Origin: Oscillospiraceae bacterium
GTDB taxonomy: Bacteria > Bacillota > Clostridia > Oscillospirales > Butyricicoccaceae
NCBI GenBank assembly: GCA_902797555.1
Contig: CADBTM010000142.1
Coordinates: forward strand, 1 to 6,419
Direction of reading: 5' to 3'
Length of the DNA stretch: 6,419 nt
This document shows positions 1 to 5,295 of the stretch, piece by piece. Within the stretch, counting starts at the first letter, position 1; each line of letters opens with the position of its first letter. The position numbers and the translations under genes are program-made. The notes beneath the pieces were generated by a model, which saw nothing but the letters and a program-made list of their open reading frames with translations, did no database searches and had not been told where the DNA came from.

Positions 1-105
1 GCGCATCCCCTGCCTTGCCTGTTTTGCGCGGCGGGGATCTATCTGTTTCTGCTCCTTGTTTTCGGCGCGGTGCGCAAAAAGGATTGGGCGGGTATTTTCT
101 CATAA
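1..105 (+). CDS. C-terminal end of a membrane protein (partial, 5' end outside the window)
   Basis: Reading from base 1 in the first frame gives 34 codons and a TAA stop at 103-105. The peptide contains a strongly hydrophobic stretch (AAGIYLFLLLVFGAV) followed by the basic and polar tail RKKDWAGIFS. This looks like the last transmembrane helix and short cytoplasmic tail of a multi-pass inner-membrane protein. The pattern of a final helix followed by charged residues resembles the ends of SpoVB/MurJ-like flippases, but the piece is too short for a family assignment. The other plus-strand frames through the same bases give arginine- and cysteine-rich nonsense. The gene converges on the minus-strand peptidase gene, and the hairpin at 110-132 lies directly after its stop codon. 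Real coding is likely; the function is not known. Confidence 0.5.
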   Translation, partial: AHPLPCLFCAAGIYLFLLLVFGAVRKKDWAGIFS

Positions 106-132
106 AAAAATCCCCCGGCGATGCCGGGGGAT
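102..132 (-). terminator. Rho-independent terminator ending the HAD phosphatase-peptidase unit
   Basis: Bases 110-119 (atcccccggc) and 123-132 (gccgggggat) form a perfect 10-bp stem with a 3-base loop. Read on the minus strand, the stem is followed by seven U residues (the a-run at 104-110, the first of which also pairs in the stem). It starts 13 bases past the stop codon of the peptidase gene. On the plus strand the same hairpin follows the TAA of the membrane-protein tail, but without a clear U-tract. It may therefore also stop that convergent transcript, less efficiently. Confidence 0.93.
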
Positions 133-145
133 ACGCTTTGTCCGA

Positions 146-1177
146 TCAATCCAAAAAGTCTCTCAGTCCGTGCTGCACTCTGCCGTCCCGACCGGTGAGG
201 GTCTGGGCGTGCCACAGCGAGCTGATGATGGCTTCCTCCACCGCTTCGGCGCTCATCTCCAGCACCGGATCGATCTTGGAATCCGCGATCATTTTCATGT
301 CCACAAAAGCGCCCTCGTTGTAATGGGGCACGCGGTTTGCAGTGGTAAAGGCGATGGCGATATCGCCGCTGCCGTTGCCGTAATAGGAACCGGTGCGGGC
401 AAGGCCCACGCCTGCACGGCGGGCGACCCGCTTGAGCTGACGCTCGGACAGGGGGATATCGGTGGCGAGCAGCATGATGATCGAGCCCTTATCCTGCTTT
501 TCCCCATCCAGCTTTTCCTGGATCTCACGGCCGACGTGGCGGCCGTCGATCATCAGATTGCCGGAGGAGCCAAAGTTGCTCATCACCAGCGCGCCGATGG
601 TATAGTCCTTGCCGTCCAGCTTGACAACGCGGGAAGCCGAGCCGATGCCGCCCTTAAAGCCGAGGCAGCGCATGCCGGTGCCCGAGCCCACGGCGCCCTC
701 TTCAAAGTCCTCGGAGGTGTTGTTCAGCGCCTGCAGAACATGCTCCTCGGTGATGTGAAGGCCGCGGATATCGTTCAGACCGCCGTCGTTGCACTCGCAC
801 ACGATGGGATTGACCGTGCCGGTGGTGCGGCCGATGTCCTCATTCTGCGCCAGCATATAGCGGATGAGGGCGGTGGCCGCCGTGCCGATGGACAGGGTGT
901 TGGTCATGACGATGGGGGTCTCGATGGTGCCAAGCTCTTCCACCTGCACCAAGCCCATGCTCTTGCCAAAGCCGTTGATGACGGCGGCGGCAGCCATCAC
1001 CTTGTCCCGATAGATATTGCCCTGATGGGGCAGGATAGCGGTGACGCCGGTGTTGATATCCTTGCCGTCACGGACGGTGACGTGTCCCACGGTGACGCCG
1101 GGCACATCGGTGATCAGATTGCGCTTGCCGGGGGTGCCTTTGCCCACGTGCAGGCCGGATTCTTTGGTCAGTCCCAT
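146..1177 (-). CDS. P1-family (DmpA/BapA-type) self-processing aminopeptidase
   Basis: This 343-residue protein is an N-terminal nucleophile hydrolase of peptidase family S58 (P1), the family of the L-aminopeptidase/D-Ala-esterase DmpA and beta-peptidyl aminopeptidases. Visible landmarks are the N-terminal LITDVPGVTVGHVTV segment (about 21-35), the GAVGSGTGM segment (161-169), the SNFGSSG segment (200-206), and DKGSIIMLLATDIPL (229-243). In that last segment the family cleaves itself between Gly and Ser, here predicted at Gly231-Ser232, freeing Ser232 as nucleophile of the smaller subunit. Length is normal for the family. The start is supported by AAAGAGGAAC a few bases upstream of the ATG. 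The gene begins 34 bases after the HAD phosphatase gene with no promoter visible between them, so the two are probably cotranscribed. No signal peptide is seen, so a cytoplasmic enzyme is likely. Substrate specificity (amides, D-amino acid esters or beta-peptides) cannot be read from the sequence. Confidence 0.93.
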   Translation of the reverse strand: MGLTKESGLHVGKGTPGKRNLITDVPGVTVGHVTVRDGKDINTGVTAILPHQGNIYRDKVMAAAAVINGFGKSMGLVQVEELGTIETPIVMTNTLSIGTAATALIRYMLAQNEDIGRTTGTVNPIVCECNDGGLNDIRGLHITEEHVLQALNNTSEDFEEGAVGSGTGMRCLGFKGGIGSASRVVKLDGKDYTIGALVMSNFGSSGNLMIDGRHVGREIQEKLDGEKQDKGSIIMLLATDIPLSERQLKRVARRAGVGLARTGSYYGNGSGDIAIAFTTANRVPHYNEGAFVDMKMIADSKIDPVLEMSAEAVEEAIISSLWHAQTLTGRDGRVQHGLRDFLD

Positions 1178-1211
1178 AATTTGTTCCTCTTTCTTTTGAT
1201 ATATTGAAGTG

Positions 1212-2015
1212 TTATTGTCTGTTTTCCTGCTCCAGCGCGGTCAGCATGGCGCGGATATCGTCAAAAACCCATGTGGGCTTGGCGTCCGAGGTCTCCACGT
1301 CGGCCAAGGTGCTTTCTCCGCTGAGCACAAGCGCGGTGTCGATCCCGGCGTTGTTCCCGGCGGCGATGTCGGTATACAGCCGGTCGCCCAGCAGCACGGT
1401 CTCCTGGGGAGAAAACCCGGTGCGCTCCATGGCGAGATACACCATATCCGGACGGGGCTTGCCGATAAAATAGGGTCTGCGCCCGGTGGCGCGGAAGAGC
1501 ATCTCGGAAACGCTTCCGCAGTCGGGAACATAGCCGTACCATGTGGGACACACCCAGTCGGGGTTGGTGGCCACAAAGTCCACCCCGCCGCCCAGCAGGA
1601 TGCAGGCATCCTCCAGCTTTTGAAAGGTGAGCTCGGTGTCAAAGCCCATGCACAGGCAGTCGATCCCCTCTTCCCGCTGTGTGACCACGGGAAGCCCGGC
1701 GTCCTCCAGCTGACGCAGGAAAGAGCGGGTGCCGAAGCAATAGATCTTGCGATAGTTCTTTTTCCAGAGATGGAGCACGGTGGCGTGCACCGAGGTGAGA
1801 AAGTCGTCGGCGCAGGCGTCAATGCCCAGCCGCCGCAGCTTGTCCACATAGCTCTCCACCCCGCGGGAGGAATTGTTGGTGAGATAGAGCGCCCGCCCGC
1901 CGATGCGCCGGACGTAGGACAAAAAGTCCAGCGTGCCGTCAAAGAGCTGCTCGTCCAGATAGATCGTCCCGTCCATGTCCAGCAGGAACAGGCGCTTTTG
2001 GGAAAGCGAAGCCAT
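1212..2015 (-). CDS. HAD-superfamily subclass IIA phosphatase (NagD/p-nitrophenylphosphatase type)
   Basis: The 267-residue product carries all four HAD motifs in order: DMDGT at 13-17 (nucleophile Asp13, acid-base Asp15), LTNNSS at 45-50, Lys186 in GKPRPD, and GDRLYTD at 210-216 (metal-binding Asp211, with Asp216). The C2a cap between motifs II and III, the TNNS motif and the size place it in the HAD-IIA group with NagD, AraL and phosphoglycolate or p-nitrophenyl phosphatases. It is expected to be a cytoplasmic Mg-dependent phosphatase acting on small phosphorylated metabolites; the true substrate is not predictable. The frame is open far upstream, to 2492, but ATG 2015 is chosen for three reasons: AAAGGAGGG lies 7 bases before it, the DMDGT motif is at the normal distance from the N-terminus, and a sigma-A promoter lies immediately upstream. 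The longer reading would run antiparallel-free but overlapping, in another frame, through the SipL-like gene. Confidence 0.94.
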   Translation of the reverse strand: MASLSQKRLFLLDMDGTIYLDEQLFDGTLDFLSYVRRIGGRALYLTNNSSRGVESYVDKLRRLGIDACADDFLTSVHATVLHLWKKNYRKIYCFGTRSFLRQLEDAGLPVVTQREEGIDCLCMGFDTELTFQKLEDACILLGGGVDFVATNPDWVCPTWYGYVPDCGSVSEMLFRATGRRPYFIGKPRPDMVYLAMERTGFSPQETVLLGDRLYTDIAAGNNAGIDTALVLSGESTLADVETSDAKPTWVFDDIRAMLTALEQENRQ

Positions 2016-2020
2016 GGGCG

Positions 2021-2030
2021 TCCCTCCTTT
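2021..2030 (-). promoter_or_regulatory. Ribosome binding site that fixes the HAD phosphatase start
   Basis: On the minus strand the bases read AAAGGAGGGA, a near-perfect Shine-Dalgarno sequence, with GGAGG ending 7 bases before the ATG at 2015. It decides the start in a frame that stays open for a further 477 bases upstream. Confidence 0.85.
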
Positions 2031-2040
2031 ATCCCGTTTC

Positions 2041-2069
2041 ATCATAGCGTTTTTTCGGGAGAAAGTCAA
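2041..2069 (-). promoter_or_regulatory. Sigma-A type promoter for the phosphatase-peptidase unit
   Basis: Minus strand: TTGACT (2069-2064), a 17-base spacer, and TATGAT (2046-2041). Each hexamer differs from consensus by one base and the spacing is ideal. Transcription should start near 2034, giving a leader of roughly 20 bases that contains the GGAGG site. The -35 box directly abuts the hairpin at 2070-2100, so termination of the upstream SipL-like transcript and initiation of this one occur within about 60 bases. This is the best promoter in the window. It implies vegetative expression for the downstream genes, separate from the sporulation gene upstream. Confidence 0.82.
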
Positions 2070-2100
2070 GACGATCCACGCACAAGCGGCGTGGATCGTC
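2062..2100 (-). terminator. Hairpin terminator after the SipL-like gene
   Basis: Bases 2070-2081 (gacgatccacgc) and 2089-2100 (gcgtggatcgtc) form a perfect 12-bp stem with a 7-base loop, starting 10 bases past the stop codon of the SipL-like gene. On the minus strand the stem is followed by TTGACTTTC, which is only moderately T-rich, so termination may be incomplete. On the plus strand no T-rich run follows. The imperfect U-tract doubles as the -35 box of the next promoter. An alternative role as an operator overlapping that promoter cannot be excluded. Confidence 0.62.
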
Positions 2101-2110
2101 CAGCGGTCTG

Positions 2111-3598
2111 TCAACGGGAAAAGGGGATCATGATCAGCTTTCCCGGGGTGAGAACGGCGTTTTCCAGCCGATTGGCGGAGAGGATCTCCTGCCGTCTGGC
2201 GCCGCAGCCCTTGGCGATGCTCCAGACGGTCTCCCCGTCCTCCACATTGCGCAGCACCAGCGTCCCCGGCGGGGGCAGAGGCCGCGCGTGCTCCCGATCC
2301 AGCGTGCATTCCCACACCTGCGTGCACGGCTGCTGCCTCAGGCCGCAGACCTCCAGTGCGGCGGTAAAGCGCAAAGCGATCTGTCCGTCCTCCCCGGCGT
2401 GAACGGCCAGCTGCCGGACATACGCCCTGCAAAACGGATCGGTCAGCGTCACCGGCGTGTCCGACGTTGCCCGCACCGTCCGCTCGGTGCATCTCAGCCG
2501 TCCGCCCTCGGTGCGATACAGCAGCGAAAACCGGAAGGTGCCGCCCGGGCGGCAGCCCTCCTCCATGTTTCCCCGGGCGCAGCAGGTGCAGTCCAGCAGC
2601 TTTTCCACCTTTTCCCCCACCGAAAAGCTCTCGTTCACCGGCACCTCCCGAAGCTCGCAGGCCACGGCGGCGCAGTCAGGCTCCTCCCACCGCAGTTCGG
2701 TCTGCCAGCAGGTGCTGTAGGCGTCCCGCAGGACGCTGAGCCGCAGCCGCGACTTTACCGTGACCCACACGCAGCCGGTCACCGTGCACGAAAGCACCGG
2801 GTTTTCCCCCTCCAGAAGGGCGATCTGTGCCTGCAGCGTGGCGTATTCGGCCTCGGCCTGATCCCCCTGCTGGGCGTTTTCGCACTCCACCACCTGAGAA
2901 AACGGCAGCTCGGCCTCCCGCACCACGGTCTCGTCCCCATCCAGCAGCACTGCCCGGACGACGGCCTCGCCCCGGAGCATCACCTTGTTGGTGAGCACCC
3001 GGATCTCCTCCTGCTTCCAGCTCACGTCCCAGCGGAGCAGGTGTTCCCCCGCCTCCAAGGGGAGCTCTTCGGCGGCCATCAGCTTTTTTTCGGCAACGCA
3101 GCGCACAAGCTCGGGCTCGTACATCTGGCTGAGCAGCTCCAGCCCCTCGTCCTCGGCGCCGCTTGCGCCCTCCACCACCGTCAGCGTCCGTGTGCCGAAC
3201 AGCCGCAGCGTGGCGCAGGTCTGGATCTGCACCTGCAGCTTGCGGGGATTGCGCAGCAGGGCTTCGCACCGGACAGCCTCCAGATGCACCTGCACCACGC
3301 TCTCCTCGGTGCAGCCCGCCAGCGTGTACTCCTGAGAAAAGGGCAGGCTGACCCGGACGGTCTGCCACTGGCTTTCCTCCTCGGCGACGCACAGCACCTC
3401 GGCCTCCACCGTGCCCTCCAGCACCACCGCGTCCTGCCGCAGATGCTTTTGCCGCACCTGACAAAAGGCGTTGACCTGCAAAACGCCGTACACGTCAGGC
3501 TGGGTGTCGGGGACGATGACCGTCTGGGTCTCTTCCCGCAGCTGCTCGGTCTGGGTCAGCAGGCTATATCTGGGATACTCTTTTTTCAACAGTTCCAT
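2111..3598 (-). CDS. SipL-like protein: SPOCS (DUF3794) repeats with C-terminal LysM domain
   Basis: This 495-residue protein has three SPOCS/DUF3794-like segments at about 27-93, 170-237 and 318-385. The first opens with the hallmark VIVPDTQPDV (27-36), and each has the 'sequence, basic strand, LPFS' type pattern, e.g. LPFSQE at 85-90 and LPFSQV at 231-236. A LysM domain follows at about 449-492 (DGETVWSIAK ... LTPGKLIMIP). The architecture and length match SipL of Clostridioides difficile, which binds the coat morphogenetic ATPase SpoIVA through its LysM domain and is needed for spore coat localisation. That role is inferred by homology. No signal peptide is seen, consistent with action in the mother cell. 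The start is ATG 3598, with AAGGAG 8 bases upstream; the frame is open further upstream, but a strong terminator lies there. It is rich in cysteine (about 22). The leader contains a stem that includes the start codon. No convincing vegetative promoter is visible in the 50 bases between the terminator and the start. Confidence 0.85.
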   Translation of the reverse strand: MELLKKEYPRYSLLTQTEQLREETQTVIVPDTQPDVYGVLQVNAFCQVRQKHLRQDAVVLEGTVEAEVLCVAEEESQWQTVRVSLPFSQEYTLAGCTEESVVQVHLEAVRCEALLRNPRKLQVQIQTCATLRLFGTRTLTVVEGASGAEDEGLELLSQMYEPELVRCVAEKKLMAAEELPLEAGEHLLRWDVSWKQEEIRVLTNKVMLRGEAVVRAVLLDGDETVVREAELPFSQVVECENAQQGDQAEAEYATLQAQIALLEGENPVLSCTVTGCVWVTVKSRLRLSVLRDAYSTCWQTELRWEEPDCAAVACELREVPVNESFSVGEKVEKLLDCTCCARGNMEEGCRPGGTFRFSLLYRTEGGRLRCTERTVRATSDTPVTLTDPFCRAYVRQLAVHAGEDGQIALRFTAALEVCGLRQQPCTQVWECTLDREHARPLPPPGTLVLRNVEDGETVWSIAKGCGARRQEILSANRLENAVLTPGKLIMIPFSR

Positions 3599-3638
3599 AG
3601 GCTTTGCTCCTTCCCTATTTGTCCGATAAAAGCCTATG
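3596..3638 (-). promoter_or_regulatory. Leader inverted repeat that pairs with the start codon of the SipL-like gene
   Basis: Bases 3596-3605 (cataggcttt) and 3629-3638 (aaagcctatg) are perfect 10-base inverted repeats separated by 23 bases. On the minus strand the 3' arm is AAAGCCTATG, whose last three bases are the initiation codon, while AAGGAG (3612-3607) lies in the loop close to the stem. Folded in mRNA, the start codon would be buried. The same repeat could instead be a DNA operator or chance. The pairing is seen directly; the regulatory role is inference. Confidence 0.45.
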
Positions 3639-3649
3639 CGCAAGGGCAA

Positions 3650-3673
3650 GAAAAAATGCCGCCAAGGGCGGCA
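3650..3673 (-). terminator. Rho-independent terminator upstream of the SipL-like gene
   Basis: Bases 3657-3663 (tgccgcc) and 3667-3673 (ggcggca) form a perfect 7-bp GC-rich stem with a 3-base loop. It is flanked on the minus strand by six U residues on the downstream side and a run of T on the upstream side. It is the first good terminator after the rsgA-lipoprotein operon and the RHS island, so it may end that whole transcript. It separates the island from the SipL-like gene. Confidence 0.85.
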
Positions 3674-3709
3674 AAAAAGTAGGAATGTTCCGGCCATCGG
3701 GACGGTGGA

Positions 3710-3934
3710 TCGCGCCGGGATTTCATTACAGCTCAGCACGTCTCCGCCGTTCAGCAGGTATTGGATCACACCGGAGGTGCTGGCCTTTGCCGTCCGGATG
3801 TCGTCGGCGTTGTAGGCCATCTCCACGGCATAGCCGTTGATCGTCTCTGCGGCAAGCTGGTTGAAATAATTATACTCATAATTGGCAGAGGATGCAAAAC
3901 TGACCTGCGGACGCCACTCCATGGAGGTTAGCAA
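3710..3934 (-). pseudogene. RHS/YD-repeat protein fragment
   Basis: Translated on the minus strand from just after the stop of the AT-rich gene, the peptide contains two degenerate YD repeats. The first is YEYNYFNQLAAETINGY and the second MAYNADDIRTAKAS, followed by GVIQYLLNGGDVL. The pattern 'Y-Y-x(2)-F-N-x-L', then 'YNADxIRTxK', then 'GVxxYLLNG' is typical of the region of RHS-repeat proteins about 80 residues before the conserved NPFRY core end. Similarity fades after GDVLSCNEIPA, near 3715. No ribosome binding site or plausible start is present (only TTG 3934 and ATG 3922), the N-terminal thousands of bases of a normal RHS gene are absent, and the frame runs by chance into the SipL-like gene through a terminator. 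It is therefore called a remnant. Its GC content resembles the host more than the adjacent AT-rich gene. Confidence 0.68.
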
Positions 3935-4666
3935 TCAGTGCGCTTGTGCTGCTATATACGCGGCATCAAGGGTCTCCTGATTTACATAGTACTCTCCTTT
4001 GTACCTTATGATAACGTTAGAGTCGGAGCATCCAGTTGAGAAAACCGTATAGCGAAAGATTTCACCATCCTCCGGAGGAACGTTTTCACCTTCTTTGAAA
4101 TGAATACCCCAAAGATCTGCAGCATCAATGAAAAAACCATCTTCAAAGAATCCATATGAAAGCAAACCATCTGTCTTTGAGATATAGTCATCCAATTTTA
4201 CAAAGCCTTGCGGGAGTGTCCAAACGGTTTTCACGACCCATGGACGGTTCTCCTCAGCATATTGCGTAATGATCTGATTATAAACTCCTTCCATAACGCC
4301 TTTATTGACATAGTATTTTCCCTTATACATTACGATCACATTGCTGTCTGAGCACGGAGAAGTAAAAACGTTATAATCAAAGACTTTGTTCTTTTCCAGA
4401 CTTACATTCAATTGGTGATGTGTTCCGTCATAATCCGGTATTGTAAGGCAGAGGCTGTTTCCGATAAAGGTATAGGACAGCACGCCGTCGGTTTCACTGA
4501 TATACTTGTCCAATTCTACGAAATTTTTTGGAAGAAACCAAACGGTGTTTGTCCCTTTCCCATCGTTTGAAGTAGTCTTTCGCATTGTATTGGAAATCAA
4601 GATCAAACACAGAAAAAGCAAGGTCACAGCAAAAATAATTAAACGCCGTTTTTTTGTAGTATTCAT
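3935..4666 (-). CDS. Membrane-anchored protein with two tandem homologous domains; candidate orphan immunity protein of an RHS locus
   Basis: I do not recognise a named family for this 243-residue protein. It has a basic N-terminus (KKRR at 5-8) and one hydrophobic helix at about 9-26, then an extracytoplasmic part made of two related units. The first carries TVW-LP--FV-LD-YIS-TDG-LSY at 41-65 and the second the same at 147-171. Later come Y-VF---CSDSNVI--YKG-YYVN at 98-121 and 206-229. The cysteine in the LFLC segment is not a good lipobox, so an uncleaved anchor is more likely than a lipoprotein. ATG 4666 has GAGGTG 7 bases upstream. The gene is clearly richer in A and T than all neighbours and is flanked on both sides by RHS debris, which points to horizontal acquisition. 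Immunity genes of polymorphic toxins typically sit directly after an RHS core, and an anchored periplasm-facing protein could suit that role. This is inference only. The gene looks intact. Confidence 0.75.
   Translation of the reverse strand: MNTTKKRRLIIFAVTLLFLCLILISNTMRKTTSNDGKGTNTVWFLPKNFVELDKYISETDGVLSYTFIGNSLCLTIPDYDGTHHQLNVSLEKNKVFDYNVFTSPCSDSNVIVMYKGKYYVNKGVMEGVYNQIITQYAEENRPWVVKTVWTLPQGFVKLDDYISKTDGLLSYGFFEDGFFIDAADLWGIHFKEGENVPPEDGEIFRYTVFSTGCSDSNVIIRYKGEYYVNQETLDAAYIAAQAH
3980..4546 (-). repeat. Internal protein-level duplication within the AT-rich gene
   Basis: Codons 41-121 (4546-4304) and 147-229 (4228-3980) encode two copies of one unit, offset by 106-108 residues. The first block (25 residues) has 18 identities and the second (24 residues) has 17, counted by eye. 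The middle parts have diverged more and differ slightly in length. The invariant CSDSNVI and the YKG-YYVN motif suggest a conserved fold or binding face. Confidence 0.85.
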
Positions 4667-4672
4667 AGTATT

Positions 4673-4804
4673 TCACCTCATTATGGTATAGCTAGAGGGA
4701 TCATAGTACCTCGCCCTTAGGTGATAGCTTCCGCTCTCCTTGTCCCAGTATTCTCCGCAGTAGCGGAAGGGGTTGGCGTCGGAGGTCTGCTTGTTCTGCT
4801 CGTT
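4673..4804 (-). pseudogene. RHS-repeat core C-terminal remnant (NPFRY...RARYYDP)
   Basis: Between a TGA at 4805-4807 and a TGA at 4673-4675 the minus strand encodes 43 residues. They include NPFRYCGEYWD, then KESGSYHLRARYYDPSS. This is the hallmark end of the RHS-associated core domain (general form NPFRY-GYYYD-ETGLYYL-ARYYDP--GRF). In intact genes a variable toxin domain follows this point. Here the GRF and everything after it are missing, replaced by SYTIMR and a stop, and nothing of the preceding core remains upstream of the TGA. There is no start codon before the conserved part. It begins only 6 bases past the lipoprotein stop and ends 6 bases before the ATG of the AT-rich gene, whose ribosome binding site overlaps its tail. 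The motif match is strong despite the short length. Confidence 0.8.
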
Positions 4805-4813
4805 TCAGGCGTC

Positions 4814-5284
4814 TTACCTGCTTTGCTCGATCAGTGCAAGGGCGACGTTCCGCTCCAGCGGGGTATCGGAGGTGAGGGCATAGGTAAAGCCGTCCCGCTC
4901 CCACACGGCGCAGCGCACCTTTCCCTCGGCGCCACGGAGGGTGACGCCGTCCACCGTCTCGGTTTGGGGGTAGGCGTTATAGTCGCCGCTGATGTCCCCG
5001 CTGCCCTGCTGCTTGCGCAGGATCAGGCGGGAATCCCCCTCGCGGAAGATCACTTGGAGCATTTTCCCGCTCATCACCTGAACGATCCGCTGGGAATAGC
5101 CCTCCACGCGCTCGGGGACAGAAAAAGAAAACCCTGCCGCGGTCTGTGCGTCGGTCAGGGTATCATAGGTCACAAAGGGGTTGGCCATCTGCATGCCGCC
5201 GATGACCGCCGGTTTTTTTGCGCTGCAAGCCGCCAGCAGTGCGATCGCTGCCGCACCCAGCACAAACCATGTACGCTTTTTCAT
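4814..5284 (-). CDS. Small secreted lipoprotein of unknown function (DUF4367-like C-terminus)
   Basis: The 156-residue product starts with MKKR, a hydrophobic stretch and the lipobox LAAC, with Cys20 as the predicted lipidated residue after cleavage by signal peptidase II. The mature part would be anchored outside the membrane. Its body (FVTYDTLTDAQTAAGFSFSVP near 38-58; later VDGVTLRGAEGKV and WERDGFTYALTSD) resembles lipoproteins with a DUF4367-type beta-sheet domain, found in Clostridia often next to anti-sigma or sporulation factors. This match is by pattern only. ATG 5284 has AGGAGG 5 bases upstream, and that site overlaps the rsgA stop codon, so it is cotranscribed and probably translationally coupled with rsgA. 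In many Clostridia the position after rsgA is held by rpe; here it is this lipoprotein. The molecular role is unknown. Confidence 0.83.
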   Translation of the reverse strand: MKKRTWFVLGAAAIALLAACSAKKPAVIGGMQMANPFVTYDTLTDAQTAAGFSFSVPERVEGYSQRIVQVMSGKMLQVIFREGDSRLILRKQQGSGDISGDYNAYPQTETVDGVTLRGAEGKVRCAVWERDGFTYALTSDTPLERNVALALIEQSR

Positions 5285-5289
5285 GGGAA

Positions 5290-5295
5290 CCTCCT
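5290..5295 (-). promoter_or_regulatory. Ribosome binding site of the lipoprotein gene, overlapping the rsgA stop
   Basis: The minus strand reads AGGAGG, 5 bases before ATG 5284. The first two bases are part of the rsgA TAG stop codon (5296-5294). This arrangement allows ribosomes ending on rsgA to re-initiate on the lipoprotein gene. Confidence 0.8.

Noticed and set aside
2016..2492. Upstream extension of the HAD phosphatase frame to 2492
   Set aside because: It overlaps the SipL-like gene in another frame, reads as arginine/alanine/glycine-rich shadow sequence, and would start upstream of the terminator and the promoter. ATG 2015 has a strong ribosome binding site.
3606..3645. Sigma-E-like or sigma-A promoter in the SipL-like leader (GCATAG ... 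CAAATAGG)
   Set aside because: The match is weak and the implied transcript start would fall inside the Shine-Dalgarno sequence. I cannot support a promoter there.
3599..3934. RHS fragment fused in frame to the SipL-like protein as one 607-residue protein
   Set aside because: The frame is open by chance. A strong terminator (3650-3673) lies between them, and the SipL-like gene has its own AAGGAG and ATG. The linking stretch reads as hairpin-derived nonsense.
3935..3937. Stop-codon readthrough joining the AT-rich gene to the in-frame RHS fragment
   Set aside because: The TGA is followed by a frame that happens to match (a one-in-three chance). There is no readthrough signal, and the joined product would make no sense given the reversed RHS order.
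4676..4730. Dedicated promoter for the AT-rich gene (TATGAT or CATAAT upstream of 4666)
   Set aside because: The -10-like hexamers have no acceptable -35 at 16-18 bases, and both lie within the RHS remnant coding sequence.
3601..4828. 9-base direct repeat gctttgctc at 3601-3609 and 4820-4828 as target-site duplication around the island
   Set aside because: It lies outside the RHS motifs on both sides, is short enough to arise by chance in a search made after the fact, and no terminal inverted repeats, transposase or integrase are present.
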